Part shown: piece after piece, positions 17,366 through 26,197 of the stretch
Layout: each line of letters begins with the position of its first letter
How positions within the stretch are numbered: position 1 is the first letter of the stretch
Assembly (NCBI GenBank): GCA_019114005.1
Contig: DXGH01000007.1
Span: 1 to 51,830 of the forward strand
From: Candidatus Acetatifactor stercoripullorum
GTDB lineage: Bacteria > Bacillota > Clostridia > Lachnospirales > Lachnospiraceae
Length of the DNA: 51,830 bases
Direction: 5' to 3'
Notes under the pieces: model-generated
What the model saw: only the letters and a program-made list of their open reading frames with translations
Told to the model about the DNA's origin: nothing
Databases searched by the model: none
Made by a program: the position numbers and the translations under genes

Positions 17366-18316
17366 TCACTCTCCCTTCGCCTTAAAGTAAAGCCCAAGTG
17401 CTTCTACCAGAATTTTCTGAACCTCTCTGTCATCCACCTCTGAGAAATATCTATGATAGACATCCGCCGGAACCTTCACATTGATAGAGCTTTTTTTCTT
17501 GACCTCTGTAACGCTTTTATCCAACGCCAGTATTGATCGTACCGTTTTTTCTGTAATGGTTCCCGCTGCCGCTTTAAGCTTCTTTGCAATATTTCCTTTG
17601 ACTCTGATCCCATTCTGCTCCAATGCCTTGTTGACAAGCTCCTGTTCTTCCTCAGATAAGAACGAAAGCTCCACCCCTGACACCAGTGTGAGAGATCCAT
17701 CATCCAGCATTTCCTTGAATGCCGGGATCAGCTGATTGCAGCGAACATACCTTGCAATATTCCGGCCGGTCATACCATATTCCTGCCCAATCAGCTCTCT
17801 GGACTTTGCCTGCTGGTGGACATCATGTCCACCAGCACCAGTCAGTCTGTGAAGTTCTTCTATAATCTCTTCCCGTTTCTTTGTACCACAGACCTTATCA
17901 TATCTGGCAGCCAGTACTGCAATTCGCTCCGTAACGGTTAGATCGCTGAAGGATCTCTGGATCACATTAGTCTCCAGCACATAAACCCAGGCTTCCTCAT
18001 CCGTCAGATCTTCTTTCACGATTGCCGGGATCTCTTTAAGTCCTGCAATTCTTGCCGCATTCTGCCTGTTATGTCCCGCCAGCATCTCATATCCAGAGCT
18101 GAGCTTCCGAACGATCACTGGAGTCAGGATGCCGTGCTCCCGAATACTCTCCACCATATCATCCAGCCTCTCACCCCGATATAGCTTAAATGGATGCTCA
18201 TGGAAAGGCTTTATCTGATCTACCGGGATCATCTGAATCCCGCTGTCAGGAGCATCACCGGTCAGCAGATCAACAGCGTCATTGAACAATTTTCTCTTAG
18301 GCTGATTAGCCTTCAT
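17366..18316 (-). CDS. parB: ParB-family CTPase, partition protein
   Basis: 316 residues with the Spo0J/ParB N-terminal domain: VDQIKPFHEHPFKLY, the ESIREHGILTPVIV stretch, and AGHNRQNAARIAG, the nucleotide-binding arginine motif. A central HTH region around EYGMTGRNIARYVRC would bind parS, and the C-terminus is a short dimerisation helix. It overlaps parA by 11 bases. With ParA it would segregate an integrated or plasmid-like element. No parS-like sequence matching the chromosomal consensus was seen nearby, so it probably uses its own site. Confidence 0.9.
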   Translation of the reverse strand: MKANQPKRKLFNDAVDLLTGDAPDSGIQMIPVDQIKPFHEHPFKLYRGERLDDMVESIREHGILTPVIVRKLSSGYEMLAGHNRQNAARIAGLKEIPAIVKEDLTDEEAWVYVLETNVIQRSFSDLTVTERIAVLAARYDKVCGTKKREEIIEELHRLTGAGGHDVHQQAKSRELIGQEYGMTGRNIARYVRCNQLIPAFKEMLDDGSLTLVSGVELSFLSEEEQELVNKALEQNGIRVKGNIAKKLKAAAGTITEKTVRSILALDKSVTEVKKKSSINVKVPADVYHRYFSEVDDREVQKILVEALGLYFKAKGE

Positions 18317-19091
18317 ATCCTGTCAGCTCCTTTCCAAAGTCCAGATACGCCCTGCTCACCTTTGTCTGCGGTGCATATTCCAGAAGAGGCTCACTGTAAT
18401 AAATACTCTCGCCTACCTTTACAGTACTCGGAATCCTGCTCTCAAAGATCCGGATCTTTCCTTCAAATGCCTCTGCCACCTGCTCTGAAATCACCTTGCA
18501 AAGATTCGTTCTCGTATCACACATGGTAAGCAGGATTCCTTCCACCTCCAGCTTCGAATTGATTCGCTTTTTGATCTTCTTAATGGTTTTCAGAAAATCC
18601 TGCAACCCCTTCATTGCCAGCAATTGGGGATTTACCGTAATCACAACTCCATCAGCCGCTGCCAGGGCATTGATGGTAAGTGCTCCCAGCGCCGGACAGG
18701 TGTCAACGATCAGATAATCATACCTGCCTCTTAACGGCTCCAGGATGTTTGCCAGCATCCTCTCAGCGCCCATCTCCATCCGAAGCTTCGCATCAGCCGC
18801 AGACAGAACCATTGATGAAGGAATAAAATCCACTCCATTCCGACTCATAATGTACTCATTCAGATCCGGAAGCTCTTCATCATCAAGCTGTAGCATCATC
18901 AAATGCCCGATTGTTGTCAAAAGCGCCGCCGTATCTTCAACGCCAAAACATGTGGTCAGGTTGGCCTGGCTGTCGAAATCAACAGCCAGAACCTTTTTCC
19001 CCATGCTTGCAAGAGAATATGCCAGATTGTACGTACTCACCGTCTTGCCCACTCCGCCTTTCGTAGCTCCAATCAAAATGATTTTTCCCAT
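18306..19091 (-). CDS. parA: ParA-family partition ATPase
   Basis: 261 residues. The deviant Walker A motif KGGVGKT is at residues ~9-16, followed by VLAVDFDSQANLT (motif A') and YLIVDTCPALG (Walker B), all in the usual order for ParA/Soj proteins. Its start is nine bases from the symE stop. It moves DNA-ParB complexes by ATP-dependent binding to the nucleoid. Its presence marks the region as an element with its own segregation system. Confidence 0.92.
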   Translation of the reverse strand: MGKIILIGATKGGVGKTVSTYNLAYSLASMGKKVLAVDFDSQANLTTCFGVEDTAALLTTIGHLMMLQLDDEELPDLNEYIMSRNGVDFIPSSMVLSAADAKLRMEMGAERMLANILEPLRGRYDYLIVDTCPALGALTINALAAADGVVITVNPQLLAMKGLQDFLKTIKKIKKRINSKLEVEGILLTMCDTRTNLCKVISEQVAEAFEGKIRIFESRIPSTVKVGESIYYSEPLLEYAPQTKVSRAYLDFGKELTGYEG

Positions 19092-19100
19092 ATTTGCCTC

Positions 19101-19418
19101 CTATTCTTCTGTACGGGTACCGTACTCAATCTGACTCTCAGCCACCCGCCGCTCAAGCAGCTCTCTTCTTCTTTCTTTTACCCTCTTCTTCATTGCCTTT
19201 TTCTCATTCTCCATGATTTCGGCTTCAGCCTTCTCTAGCTCTGCTTTTTCTGTATCCGGAATAATGATCAGTTTCCCGTCCTCACAGACAACGGAGATGT
19301 AATCTCCAATTTCAAACCCCAGCTCTTTCAGCCACATTCCCTTCAGCATGATCGTCGGCGTCTCCTGATATTTATAGCCGCTCTGCCCATAAACCTTAAT
19401 ACTTCTTCTCTTTGCCAT
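19101..19418 (-). CDS. SymE-like protein with a charged tail
   Basis: 105 residues from ATG 19,418 (GGAGG six bases upstream). Residues ~10-50 resemble SymE toxins of the AbrB fold: a YGQSGYKYQETPTIMLKG segment, then WLKELGFEIGDYISV and GKLIIIPD. The remaining half is a highly charged helix rich in Glu, Lys and Arg, absent from E. coli SymE. SymE proteins are type I toxins or nucleoid-condensing DNA binders. As first gene of the par operon it may instead regulate it, AbrB-style. An antisense RNA cannot be judged from sequence alone. Confidence 0.75.
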   Translation of the reverse strand: MAKRRSIKVYGQSGYKYQETPTIMLKGMWLKELGFEIGDYISVVCEDGKLIIIPDTEKAELEKAEAEIMENEKKAMKKRVKERRRELLERRVAESQIEYGTRTEE

Positions 19419-19455
19419 AGATTGCCTCCATTTCGTGATTGTCATTGATTATCCA

Positions 19456-19485
19456 TTGATACTTCGCTTCACTTCTACAGGTCAA
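19456..19485 (-). promoter_or_regulatory. Candidate promoter of the symE-par operon
   Basis: Minus-strand TTGACC (480-485), 18 bases, TATCAA (456-461). The -35 is good, the -10 only fair. The remaining bases between symE and the rlmD terminator show no gene and no identifiable attachment site. Confidence 0.35.
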
Positions 19486-19522
19486 ATCACCGGCTCCACC
19501 TCCCTTCAGCGATTTCAGGCAA

Positions 19523-19558
19523 GAAAAAAAGCTGCCAATGCTTTTACGCATCAGCAGC
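19523..19558 (-). terminator. Rho-independent terminator of rlmD
   Basis: On the minus strand GCTGC and TGC pair with GCA and GCAGC around a short A-rich loop, followed by seven T residues. It lies 29 bases past the rlmD stop and marks the end of the conserved chromosome before the accessory island. Confidence 0.85.
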
Positions 19559-19586
19559 TCATCGCTTTCTGTTCGGTGTTCTATTT

Positions 19587-21146
19587 TTAGTTCTGATTCT
19601 TCTTAGCATCCTTGATACGATAGTAATCTTCCAGATCCACATCGATCCTGACTTTCGTATCCGGTTTTCGGTTGCTCAAGAGGCACACAGTCTCCACGTT
19701 CCCCGTCCACGGAAACTGGTCCACTGCCACAGCCCGCTCCACCCGGTAGCCATTGTCCAAAAACACAGCCAGGTCCCTTATCAGGCTGGTGGGCTTGCAG
19801 GATATATAGACGATATGCTCCACTCCATAGGCAATGATCTTAGGCAGCGCCTTGGGATGGATGCCGTCCCTGGGAGGATCAAGAATGATCAAATCCGGCT
19901 TTTCCTCCACCTGATCCAAAACCTTCAGCACATCCCCCGCTATGAACCGACAGTTGTCCAAACCATTTTCCAAAGCGTTTCGTCTGGCAGCCTCTACGGC
20001 CTCCTCCACGATCTCAACGCCGATCACCTGCTTTGCCGCAGGCGCCATCAGCTGTGCAATGGTTCCCGTCCCGCTGTACAGATCAAACACCGTCTGAGCA
20101 GCTTTTCCGCTCAGGCCGCGTCCAAGATCACCGATATACTCCCGGACCGTCTCATAAAGAACCTCCGCTCCATAAGAATTGGTCTGGAAGAAAGAAAATA
20201 CGGAAATCTTAAAACGAAGCCCCAAAAGCTCCTCATAAAAATAATCTCTGCCGTAAAGAATGTCCGTCCTGTCGCTCTTTACCACGTCAGCCTGGGAGTC
20301 ATTGGTAATGTGCAAAATACCCGCAAGAGAGCCTTGCAGTCTGCCCTCCTTTTCAAGTCCCAGAAGCATCTGGGCAAATTCCTCCGGCAGATTCACATCA
20401 GTGCTCCCCTTTTGGAATGTCTCCTGAAGATTCACATCAGCGGCTTCCTTTGTGAATGCCTCTCCGTTTTCACCCCATGGCTCCTGGGAGGTAGTCACCA
20501 GCGCCGCCAAAATTTCCCCCGTCTTTGAAGCCTTGCGCACCAATAGATGCCGTAGGTATCCCTTGTGGGTCAATCTGTGGAAAAAGGTGACACCCCTTTT
20601 TGCAAAAAAGTCCCTCGTCTCCTGCAGTATCAGCCTGTAATCCGCATCCACAAGCTTGCAGTCCTCCACGGTAACCACATCGTAAAAGCTGCTTCGCTTG
20701 TGCATACCAAGAGAAAGAGGCCCCTCCTTATACTCATCCCCAAAGGAAAATTCCATCTTATTGCGGTACTCATACACCTTCGGACTGCCCTTAATGCCCT
20801 CCCATTTCCAAGACCCATCCTGTCTGGAAAGCACACTATCCAAAAGCCTTTTCACCTGGCCTTCCTTCACCCGAAGCTGCTCTTCATAGGGGAGGGAAAG
20901 GTATGTACACCCTCCGCACACGCCAAAATGGGAACACGGATGGCCTGTCTCAAGAGGTGATTTTTCCATCACCTCCAGCAGACGGCCTTCCGCCTTCCCT
21001 TTTCTTACCTTATTTACGCCAAGCTTCACTTTTTGTCCGGGCAGGCTCATCTTTACGACGACGGTTTCCTCCCCCACCTTCACGATTCCTTTGTTGGGGA
21101 AATCCACCCTCTCTACAATCCCTTCGTATACCTGTCCTTTTTTCAT
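19587..21146 (-). CDS. rlmD: 23S rRNA (uracil-C5)-methyltransferase, RlmD/RlmCD type
   Basis: 519 residues. An N-terminal TRAM domain (residues 1-60) is followed by the iron-sulphur cysteines (CSHFGVCGGC), a central RNA-binding region, the SAM motif DLYSGTGTIAQ, and the catalytic cysteine in YISCKPTSL near the end. Relatives are usually nearer 450 residues; the excess is an insertion around residues 210-270 that contains an in-frame 13-codon duplication. It methylates a uridine in 23S rRNA. The start has GGAAG upstream. The 3' end of this gene is an integration hotspot for mobile elements in streptococci, and here it borders the accessory island. Confidence 0.9.
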   Translation of the reverse strand: MKKGQVYEGIVERVDFPNKGIVKVGEETVVVKMSLPGQKVKLGVNKVRKGKAEGRLLEVMEKSPLETGHPCSHFGVCGGCTYLSLPYEEQLRVKEGQVKRLLDSVLSRQDGSWKWEGIKGSPKVYEYRNKMEFSFGDEYKEGPLSLGMHKRSSFYDVVTVEDCKLVDADYRLILQETRDFFAKRGVTFFHRLTHKGYLRHLLVRKASKTGEILAALVTTSQEPWGENGEAFTKEAADVNLQETFQKGSTDVNLPEEFAQMLLGLEKEGRLQGSLAGILHITNDSQADVVKSDRTDILYGRDYFYEELLGLRFKISVFSFFQTNSYGAEVLYETVREYIGDLGRGLSGKAAQTVFDLYSGTGTIAQLMAPAAKQVIGVEIVEEAVEAARRNALENGLDNCRFIAGDVLKVLDQVEEKPDLIILDPPRDGIHPKALPKIIAYGVEHIVYISCKPTSLIRDLAVFLDNGYRVERAVAVDQFPWTGNVETVCLLSNRKPDTKVRIDVDLEDYYRIKDAKKNQN

Positions 21147-21164
21147 GCCGCTTCCTTCAATCCG

Positions 21165-21422
21165 TTATTTTTCGCTCTCGTCCTCGAAGAAATCATCATC
21201 GTCCTCTTCATCCTCGAAGTCGTCCTCAAAATCATCCTCAAAATCTTCCAGATAATCCGGCGTAAAATAACGATACACCGCGTACGCGATGGCCGCAACA
21301 GCTGCTACCGCTCCTACGATAGCCAGCACCCACAGCAAAACGTTGCAGCTTTTCTTCTCCTCCTTTTTTCCCAAAAGATCATTGAGTTTAACCATATCCA
21401 TCATATTTTCCAGCTTGCTCAT
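21165..21422 (-). CDS. Small single-span membrane protein with acidic tail
   Basis: 85 residues: a polar N-terminal 27, one strong transmembrane helix (about 28-50, Val/Ala/Ile-rich), then a tail made almost only of Asp, Glu and Phe, with a repeated DFEDD unit. I do not know its function. It lies 18 bases upstream of rlmD and would be co-transcribed with it. The acidic repeat could bind cations or basic proteins; the DNA under it is itself repetitive and could change length. Confidence 0.65.
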   Translation of the reverse strand: MSKLENMMDMVKLNDLLGKKEEKKSCNVLLWVLAIVGAVAAVAAIAYAVYRYFTPDYLEDFEDDFEDDFEDEEDDDDFFEDESEK

Positions 21423-21480
21423 AACCCTACCTGCCTTTCTCAGAAATTAATTATAGGATACCACATTCCATCAAAAATTA

Positions 21481-23748
21481 CTACAATCTTTTCAATTTTG
21501 CAAAAGAAGCATACATAATTTTCTGCCCGGCTTTTTCAAAATTTACCGTCACCTTATAGTCCCTGGGCTCTTTTTCGATCTTAAGCACAGTGCCCTGTCC
21601 GTATTTTACATGTCTCACACTGTCTCCCACGCCATACTCCAGCTCTTCCAAAGACTGAGCCGGCGCGCCCTTGGAAATACCTGCCAGCTGGTTCAAGCTG
21701 CCGATTCCCCTGGCTATGTAGGGCTTGTCCGCCTTGGCCGTCACCTTTGGCCGCAGCGTTGCCTTGGGCCTGAAGTCAAACACCTCCGGAATGGTCTCAC
21801 GGAATGTTTTGGAAGCAGGCACTGAATTGTCCAAAAGCTTCGTGGGAATTTCTCTCACAAAACGGCTGATGGGATTATACTGGGTTTCCCCTCTTATCAT
21901 GCGCATTTTGGCACAGGTCAGCGTCAGCTCCTCCTTGGCTCTGGTGATTCCCACATAGGCCAGTCTCCTCTCCTCCTCAAGATCGGAAGGATCCTCGGAC
22001 ATAATAGTCATATAGCTGGGGAACAAGCCGTCCTCCATCCCCGCAATGTACACAAAGGGAAACTCCAGGCCCTTGGCGCTGTGAAGGGTCATCAGCAGCA
22101 CCCGCTCGTCGCTTCCGTCCACATTGTCGATATCCGCCACCAGGGCAATCTCCTCCAAAAATTCTGACAGGCTGGGCGTCTCATGGCTTTCCTCATAGGC
22201 CACCGCCTTGGTGATCAATTCATCTATGTTGAAAAGGCGGTCCTCAGCGGATTCATCATCCTCGCTCCTTAAATATTCCGGATACTGCGTCTGCTCCACA
22301 ATTTCTCCGATCAGCTCCGCAATGGTGCAGTCCTTGGACTTTTCCCGGAAGTCCCGGATCATCCTTACAAAAGGCGCAAGCTTGCCCGCCCCTCTTCCCA
22401 GACTCATGATCTGATCCGCCTGGGTCATGGCATCAAAGAGGCTGATTCCCCGCATCTGCGCATAATCCGCCACCCTTTCTACCGTGGTGGCTCCAATGCT
22501 GCGCTTGGGCACATTGATGATACGTCTGAGAGCCAGATCGTCCTGACCGTTGTCGATAGTCTTTAAATAGGACAGAATATCCTTAACCTCTCTCCTGGAA
22601 TAAAAGTTTACGCCACCCACCACATTGTAGGGAATTCCCTCCAGAATCATCCGCTCCTCTAAAAGGCGGGACTGGGCATTGGTTCGATAGAGCACCGCGC
22701 AGTCCTTGTATCCGGCATTTCCCTTTTTTACTCTGCGGGCCACATCCTCCGCAATAAACTCCGCCTCCTCAAAGGCGTTGTCAAACTGGCGGAAATGAAC
22801 AAGGCTCCCGGCTCCCTTATCCGTCCAAAGCGCCTTCTCCTTCCGGCCCGTATTATTGCTGATCACTGCGTTAGCCGCATCCAGAATGCTCTGGGTGGAA
22901 CGGTAATTCTGCTCCAGCTTGATCACACAGGCCTCCGGATAAACCTTTTCATAATCCAGAATATTGCGGATGTTTGCTCCTCTGAATTTATAGATGGACT
23001 GGTCATCATCTCCCACCACACAGAGATTCCGGTACTTGTCCGCCAGAAGCCGTACCAGCTCAAACTGTGCCGTATTGGTATCCTGATACTCGTCCACCAT
23101 AATATAGCGGAATCTCTCCTGATAGGAGTTAAGCACCTCGGGACAGCTTTTGAACAGCTCCACCGTCTTTCCAATAATATCGTCAAAATCCAGGGCGTTA
23201 TTCTTTTTTAAGGTTTCCTGATACTCTCTGTAAACCCTTGCAGTCACAGTCATAACATAATCGCCGAAGGCCTTTATCTCGTATTCCCTCACATCCACCA
23301 GCTCATCCTTGGCGGAGGAGATAGCCCCGAGAAGGGTCCTCTCCTTATAGGTTTTGGTATCTATATTGAGCCGCTTGCAGATTTCCTTCATCACCGCCTT
23401 TTGGTCGTCCGTATCGTAAATGGCAAAGTGATTGTCATAGCCCAGCCTGTCGATGTGCCTGCGCAGTATTCGCATACAGGCTGCATGAAAGGTGCTGACC
23501 CATATCTGGTCTGCGCCAAAACCCACCAGAGCGTCCACCCGCTCCCGCATCTCCTTAGCCGCCTTATTGGTAAAGGTAATGGCCAGAATATTCCACGGGT
23601 TCACTCCCATTTCGTCAATCAGATATGCGATCCGGTGGGTCAGCACTCTGGTCTTTCCGCTTCCCGCTCCCGCCAGCAGAAGAAGGGGGCCGTCCGTCTT
23701 TAGCACAGCCTCCTTCTGCTCCCGGTTTAATGTATCATATATGCTCAT
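21481..23748 (-). CDS. pcrA: ATP-dependent DNA helicase PcrA/UvrD
   Basis: 755 residues with the full set of superfamily-1A motifs: GAGSGKT (motif I), the AITFTNKAAKEMRER block, DEYQDTN (II), GDDDQSIYKFRGA (III), NYRS (IV), TLHSAKGLEF (V) and VGITRAKEEL (VI). The C-terminal ~60 residues form the RNA-polymerase-binding Tudor-like domain (VGDSVRHVKYGQGTVLKIE). It unwinds DNA in repair and rolling-circle replication and removes stalled polymerase. GGAGA precedes the ATG. It is the gene upstream of the acidic-tail protein. Confidence 0.95.
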   Translation of the reverse strand: MSIYDTLNREQKEAVLKTDGPLLLLAGAGSGKTRVLTHRIAYLIDEMGVNPWNILAITFTNKAAKEMRERVDALVGFGADQIWVSTFHAACMRILRRHIDRLGYDNHFAIYDTDDQKAVMKEICKRLNIDTKTYKERTLLGAISSAKDELVDVREYEIKAFGDYVMTVTARVYREYQETLKKNNALDFDDIIGKTVELFKSCPEVLNSYQERFRYIMVDEYQDTNTAQFELVRLLADKYRNLCVVGDDDQSIYKFRGANIRNILDYEKVYPEACVIKLEQNYRSTQSILDAANAVISNNTGRKEKALWTDKGAGSLVHFRQFDNAFEEAEFIAEDVARRVKKGNAGYKDCAVLYRTNAQSRLLEERMILEGIPYNVVGGVNFYSRREVKDILSYLKTIDNGQDDLALRRIINVPKRSIGATTVERVADYAQMRGISLFDAMTQADQIMSLGRGAGKLAPFVRMIRDFREKSKDCTIAELIGEIVEQTQYPEYLRSEDDESAEDRLFNIDELITKAVAYEESHETPSLSEFLEEIALVADIDNVDGSDERVLLMTLHSAKGLEFPFVYIAGMEDGLFPSYMTIMSEDPSDLEEERRLAYVGITRAKEELTLTCAKMRMIRGETQYNPISRFVREIPTKLLDNSVPASKTFRETIPEVFDFRPKATLRPKVTAKADKPYIARGIGSLNQLAGISKGAPAQSLEELEYGVGDSVRHVKYGQGTVLKIEKEPRDYKVTVNFEKAGQKIMYASFAKLKRL

Positions 23749-23761
23749 AATCTCTCCTTCA

Positions 23762-24523
23762 TCACACTTCCCTTACCGAGGAAAAATTCCAGGTTTTGAT
23801 ATTAAATTCCACAATAAGGCTGTCACAGTAGGCGCATCTTTTGGCTCCCACTCCCGAAATAGGGGCTCCGCAGTTTGGACAGTTTAAGCCGATTCCGTCT
23901 CCGCCCAGATCATCTATCACACTTCTGTCCTGGATATAGATCATTTCTATATTGTATCTGCTCTGTTTCAATCTGTCTCTCTGGCCTTCCGTGATGCTGC
24001 CGTCTTTCTCCACATAGTGAATATACCCTATAGCCGCTTGAAAAACAATACTGCAGCGTTCCCGCTGCCTGCGGTACTGGTAAATTTCCATCCGGTGCAG
24101 CTGCATCTCCTCAAAATGCTCTCGAAGCCCTGCTTTTTGCAGCGCGCCAATCCGCAGCCTGAGATTTTCTCGAAGCTGGCTGGTTCCCTCTGTGAGAAGT
24201 CCTTCATTCATGGCGTCTATGCTTCTCAAATAGGAAAGCAGCACATTCTCGGCCCTGCTCTTCATCTCCTCATAATGAAACCCTGGAAAATCCTGCAGAA
24301 TAGAGGGCAGATACAAGCCCGTGGCTGAGGACACAGACTTGGGCGTAAGCTCCTCCTCCCGTTCCATGCTCTTTACGCCGTCCACCAGGGACTCTGTTCC
24401 AAACAGCATCCGGGAGTAGTATCGCACCTTTCTGCGTATCCTGATAAAAACATAAAACAAAATCCCTATGACAGCTAAAATCAAGAGAAGAATCACTATT
24501 ACACCAATCTGCTTACCGTCCAC
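23762..24523 (-). CDS. Membrane-anchored zinc-ribbon protein, Tim44-like
   Basis: About 253 residues from GTG 24,523, which has GGGAG upstream; the longer ATG start at 24,580 has no ribosome site. A transmembrane helix at the N-terminus (IGVIVILLLILAVIGILF) is followed by a basic stop-transfer, a helical domain of the Tim44/zinc-ribbon transport type (residues ~70-200) and a C-terminal zinc ribbon (CPNCGAP...CAYC). It sits 87 bases downstream of the SPFH gene and 13 bases upstream of pcrA. The shared zinc ribbons suggest that it works with the SPFH protein at the membrane. Function unproven. Confidence 0.65.
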   Translation of the reverse strand: MDGKQIGVIVILLLILAVIGILFYVFIRIRRKVRYYSRMLFGTESLVDGVKSMEREEELTPKSVSSATGLYLPSILQDFPGFHYEEMKSRAENVLLSYLRSIDAMNEGLLTEGTSQLRENLRLRIGALQKAGLREHFEEMQLHRMEIYQYRRQRERCSIVFQAAIGYIHYVEKDGSITEGQRDRLKQSRYNIEMIYIQDRSVIDDLGGDGIGLNCPNCGAPISGVGAKRCAYCDSLIVEFNIKTWNFSSVREV

Positions 24524-24610
24524 TTGTCCGTCTCCCAAAAAAAGTCGCAGCAGACGCCCCGCAGAAATCCCACAGGGCATACTGCTGCGATATACTTACA
24601 TCAACTTACA

Positions 24611-26014
24611 TCAACGCTTGTCGCTGTCGTCAAAGATATCGCCGCATTCCGGGCAAAATTTAGGGGGATGCGCCGGATCCTCCGGCTCCCAGCCGCATTT
24701 GTCACACTTAAAAATCGGAGCGCCTTCCGGCCTCTTTGCACCGCAGTTCATACAGAATTTTCCCTGGTTTACGGTGCCGCAGGAACAGGTCCATCCCGCC
24801 TGGGAGGGCTTTGGCTGTCCGCAGTTGGTACAGAATTTCCCCTGGTTTACAGTGCCGCAGGAACAGGTCCATCCCGGCACCGCAGCAGCACCCTGATTCT
24901 GCGCCATCTGAGTGCCTGCGCCTGCCGCCTGCATACCCAGTCCGGCTCCCACTGCATTCATGGCACCCATCATGCCTCCTGCTCCTCCAGCCATGGCCGG
25001 AGCGCCTGGATCCTGCATTCCCATCCGGTTCATCATGGTGCTTCCCATGGCATCCGCCATGTTCAATCCCATGAATCCTACGAGAGCGCCGCCTGCATTC
25101 TGGGAAGCGCCCACCAGGGATTCCGCTCTGGCCGTGTTCATCTTCGCCCTGGCAATTCTGTCGCTGGCTCCCGTAGCCTCTCTCTGAAGCTCCTTGATGT
25201 ACTCCTGATCCTCCTCAGACAAGGTGGCCGAATTGATGCTTACCGTGACAATCTCAATGCCCCGCAGATCCCTCCACTGTACGGAAAGCGTCTCCCGCAG
25301 CGCATTGGAAATTTCCATGCTGTGGGCGGGCAGCATACTATAACGGATACCCATAGCCGAAATCTTTGCAAAGGCCGGCTGCAAAGCGTTTAAAAATTCC
25401 GACTTCATCTGCGTCATCAGCTCTGTTCTGGTATAGCTTTCAGACACATTGCTGCATATTTTCTTATAAAATACCAGCGGATCCGCAATCTTAAAGGAAT
25501 ACTGTCCATTACAGCGGATGGAAGCATCCATATCCAGCATAATATTTTCGTCCACCACCCGGAACGGAATAGGACTTGCCGTTCCAAAGAGATTATTCAT
25601 AATTTCCTTGGTATTGATAAAATAAACCCTCTGGTCCCTGGGCGCGTTTCCGCCGAAGGTAAAACGCTTGCCGATACTGCTGAAGGTATTCTTCAGCCCT
25701 TCCCCAAGCCCTCCGTAAAAAAGGCTGGGCTCCGCTGAGGAATCATAGACAAATTCACCTGCATCCGCGCAGAAATCCGTGATTTCACCCTGATCTACAA
25801 GAAGCATGCACTGCCCCTCGTTTACCGCGATGATGGAACCATTGGTAATGATATTGTCAACTCCCTTTGTGTTGCTGTTTCTTCCAGCTGTAACCCTCTT
25901 TTGTCCTTTTACAACCAGTGTGTCATTATTCAGAGAGTCACAGTAAAAATACTCCCGCCACTGATCCGCCATCATTGAGCCGATGGCATCCTTTGCCGCT
26001 TTAATTAATCCCAT
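24611..26014 (-). CDS. SPFH-domain protein with triple zinc ribbon (YdjI/virion-core-like)
   Basis: About 467 residues from ATG 26,014 with GGAGG eight bases upstream. Residues ~30-290 form an SPFH/band-7 domain of the YdjI type; ~300-370 is a Gly/Ala/Met-rich flexible region; the C-terminus holds two almost identical zinc ribbons (WTCSCGTVNQGKFC, 26 residues apart) and a third CDKCG...CPECG. The two ribbons are also near-identical at DNA level (24,743-24,798 and 24,821-24,876), indicating a recent duplication. In Bacillus, YdjI-type proteins belong to membrane-stress operons. No PspA is present here. Confidence 0.8.
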   Translation of the reverse strand: MGLIKAAKDAIGSMMADQWREYFYCDSLNNDTLVVKGQKRVTAGRNSNTKGVDNIITNGSIIAVNEGQCMLLVDQGEITDFCADAGEFVYDSSAEPSLFYGGLGEGLKNTFSSIGKRFTFGGNAPRDQRVYFINTKEIMNNLFGTASPIPFRVVDENIMLDMDASIRCNGQYSFKIADPLVFYKKICSNVSESYTRTELMTQMKSEFLNALQPAFAKISAMGIRYSMLPAHSMEISNALRETLSVQWRDLRGIEIVTVSINSATLSEEDQEYIKELQREATGASDRIARAKMNTARAESLVGASQNAGGALVGFMGLNMADAMGSTMMNRMGMQDPGAPAMAGGAGGMMGAMNAVGAGLGMQAAGAGTQMAQNQGAAAVPGWTCSCGTVNQGKFCTNCGQPKPSQAGWTCSCGTVNQGKFCMNCGAKRPEGAPIFKCDKCGWEPEDPAHPPKFCPECGDIFDDSDKR

Positions 26015-26062
26015 TTGCACATCCTCCGCTTTTTTATTCTGGAGTAAATACCCCTCCTTATC

Positions 26063-26091
26063 ATTTTAGCAAATTTCAGTACGCCGCTCAA
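26063..26091 (-). promoter_or_regulatory. Promoter of the SPFH operon
   Basis: Minus-strand TTGAGC (086-091), 17 bases, TAAAAT (063-068) with TGC just before the -10, an extended -10. It lies about 50 bases from the SPFH start. Confidence 0.65.
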
Positions 26092-26109
26092 CCATTTTCA
26101 TAAATATTC

Positions 26110-26138
26110 TTTACAAACGCATCTTTTTCAACTAAACT
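26110..26138 (+). promoter_or_regulatory. Promoter of the XRE-family gene
   Basis: TTTACA (110-115), 17 bases, TAAACT (133-138), about 60 bases upstream of the ATG. It is divergent from the SPFH promoter, and the two share a 100-base region. Confidence 0.55.
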
Positions 26139-26197
26139 GATAGAGTACGATTTTTACATCCGACTCATTAATTTTACCACGAAGGAATGATATCACT

